Shown here: positions 63,719 to 64,000 of the stretch, piece after piece
Position numbering within the stretch: position 1 is the first letter of the stretch
Layout of the letters: every line of letters begins with the position of its first letter
Source of the DNA: Paenalcaligenes suwonensis
Lineage (GTDB): Bacteria > Pseudomonadota > Gammaproteobacteria > Burkholderiales > Burkholderiaceae_B
Direction: 5' to 3'
Assembly (NCBI RefSeq): GCF_011290505.1
Contig: NZ_JAANPV010000001.1
Location: forward strand, 558,001 to 622,000
DNA: 64,000 bases
Position numbers and translations under genes: made by a program
The notes under the pieces: model-generated
The model's database searches: none
What the model was told of the DNA's origin: nothing
The model's input: only the letters and a program-made list of their open reading frames with translations

Positions 63719-64000
63719 ATGGCTGAGCAAGCCACTTCACAAGTCACATCAAACGATGGGGGGGCGGTTGCCCCTTCGTTACTTGATGCGGAGATTTTTG
63801 CGCGTTTGTATGGGGAACCGTTATTTAAGGTTCCCCAGGATCTTTATATCCCGCCCGATGCGTTAAAAGTGTTTCTAGAGGCCTTCGAGGGGCCGCTGGA
63901 TCTGTTGCTGTACCTGATTCGCAAACAGAACTTCAACGTGCTAGATATCCCCATGGCGCAGGTGACCAATCAGTACCTTGCCTATGTAGAGGAAATTCGC
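63719..64000 (+). CDS. scpA: Segregation and condensation protein A (3' end outside window)
   Basis: Kleisin subunit of the SMC-ScpAB complex for chromosome condensation. 94 residues are visible before the window ends: MAEQATSQVTS, then an acidic start and the ScpA signature FEGPLDLLLYLIRKQNFNV with LDIPMAQVTNQYLAYV. The N-terminal extension before the signature (about 55 residues) is long but usual in Burkholderiales as far as I recall. Confidence 0.92.
   Translation, partial: MAEQATSQVTSNDGGAVAPSLLDAEIFARLYGEPLFKVPQDLYIPPDALKVFLEAFEGPLDLLLYLIRKQNFNVLDIPMAQVTNQYLAYVEEIR

Overview
The window is a 64 kb stretch of a chromosome from a Gram-negative betaproteobacterium, most likely an Alcaligenaceae (Burkholderiales) member of moderate GC content. 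I infer this from the protein set (DUF3460 next to scpA, Tim44-like/ubiJ/ubiB, stand-alone rfaE2, gatCAB near mreBCD-mrdAB, MdtABC-type efflux with its own outer-membrane factor). The genus cannot be fixed from the sequence alone. Coding density is high, most genes are housekeeping, and I see no tRNA, rRNA, CRISPR array, prophage or insertion sequence.

Layout. 1-4200: end of an RND drug-efflux permease and its outer-membrane lipoprotein. 4193-6805 (minus): a tightly overlapping trio (DUF815 ATPase, Nudix hydrolase fused to a degenerate ThiE/TenI domain, spermidine-synthase-like protein). 7070-10450: ispB, mobB, gltS, tag. 10824-12524 (minus): xthA and a DODA-type dioxygenase. 12648: pyrE. 14046-17336 (minus): gatCAB. 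17532-22778 (minus): a D-amino-acid cassette (RpiR regulator, binding protein, two permeases, DadA-like dehydrogenase, ATPase). 23063-28611: the cell-shape operon mreBCD-mrdA-rodA. 28615-31274 (minus): ftsE-ftsX-mutY. 31463-35641: an aapJQMP general amino-acid ABC transporter. 35789-36851: an OmpA-type lipoprotein and a small unknown gene. 37375-44631 (minus): an unknown protein, a TRAP transporter and a fused 5-oxoprolinase/hydantoinase, read as one catabolic cassette. 45002-50380: Tim44-like, ubiJ, ubiB, a ferritin/desaturase-like protein, rfaE2 and an ArgO/LysE exporter. 50564-56092 (minus): tolC, pcm-like, mtnN, thiD, thiG, btuF. 56149-58215 (minus): btuB behind a cobalamin riboswitch, diverging from B12-dependent metH (58359-62141). 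The end holds an MmyB-type regulator, yjdM/phnA, a DUF3460 gene and the start of scpA.

How the genes work together. Three amino-acid uptake systems (a D-amino-acid ABC cassette with its own dehydrogenase, AapJQMP, GltS), a TRAP/5-oxoprolinase cassette and an amino-acid exporter point to an organism living on amino acids and peptides. The btuB-btuF and metH pair couples vitamin B12 uptake to its use, with the riboswitch sensing supply.

The most unusual feature is a family of dispersed intergenic repeats at about 10443-10795, 13333-13985, 37102-37211 and 50395-50555. Their core is a long hairpin with a T-rich/A-rich stem and mostly the same six-base loop (GTGTCT, or AGACAC when inverted). Conserved flanking modules surround it. 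Some copies are paired head to head, some lack half the hairpin, and some lack it altogether. Three of the four sites lie between convergent genes. This looks like a REP/BIME-like or MITE-like family that I cannot match to a named element.
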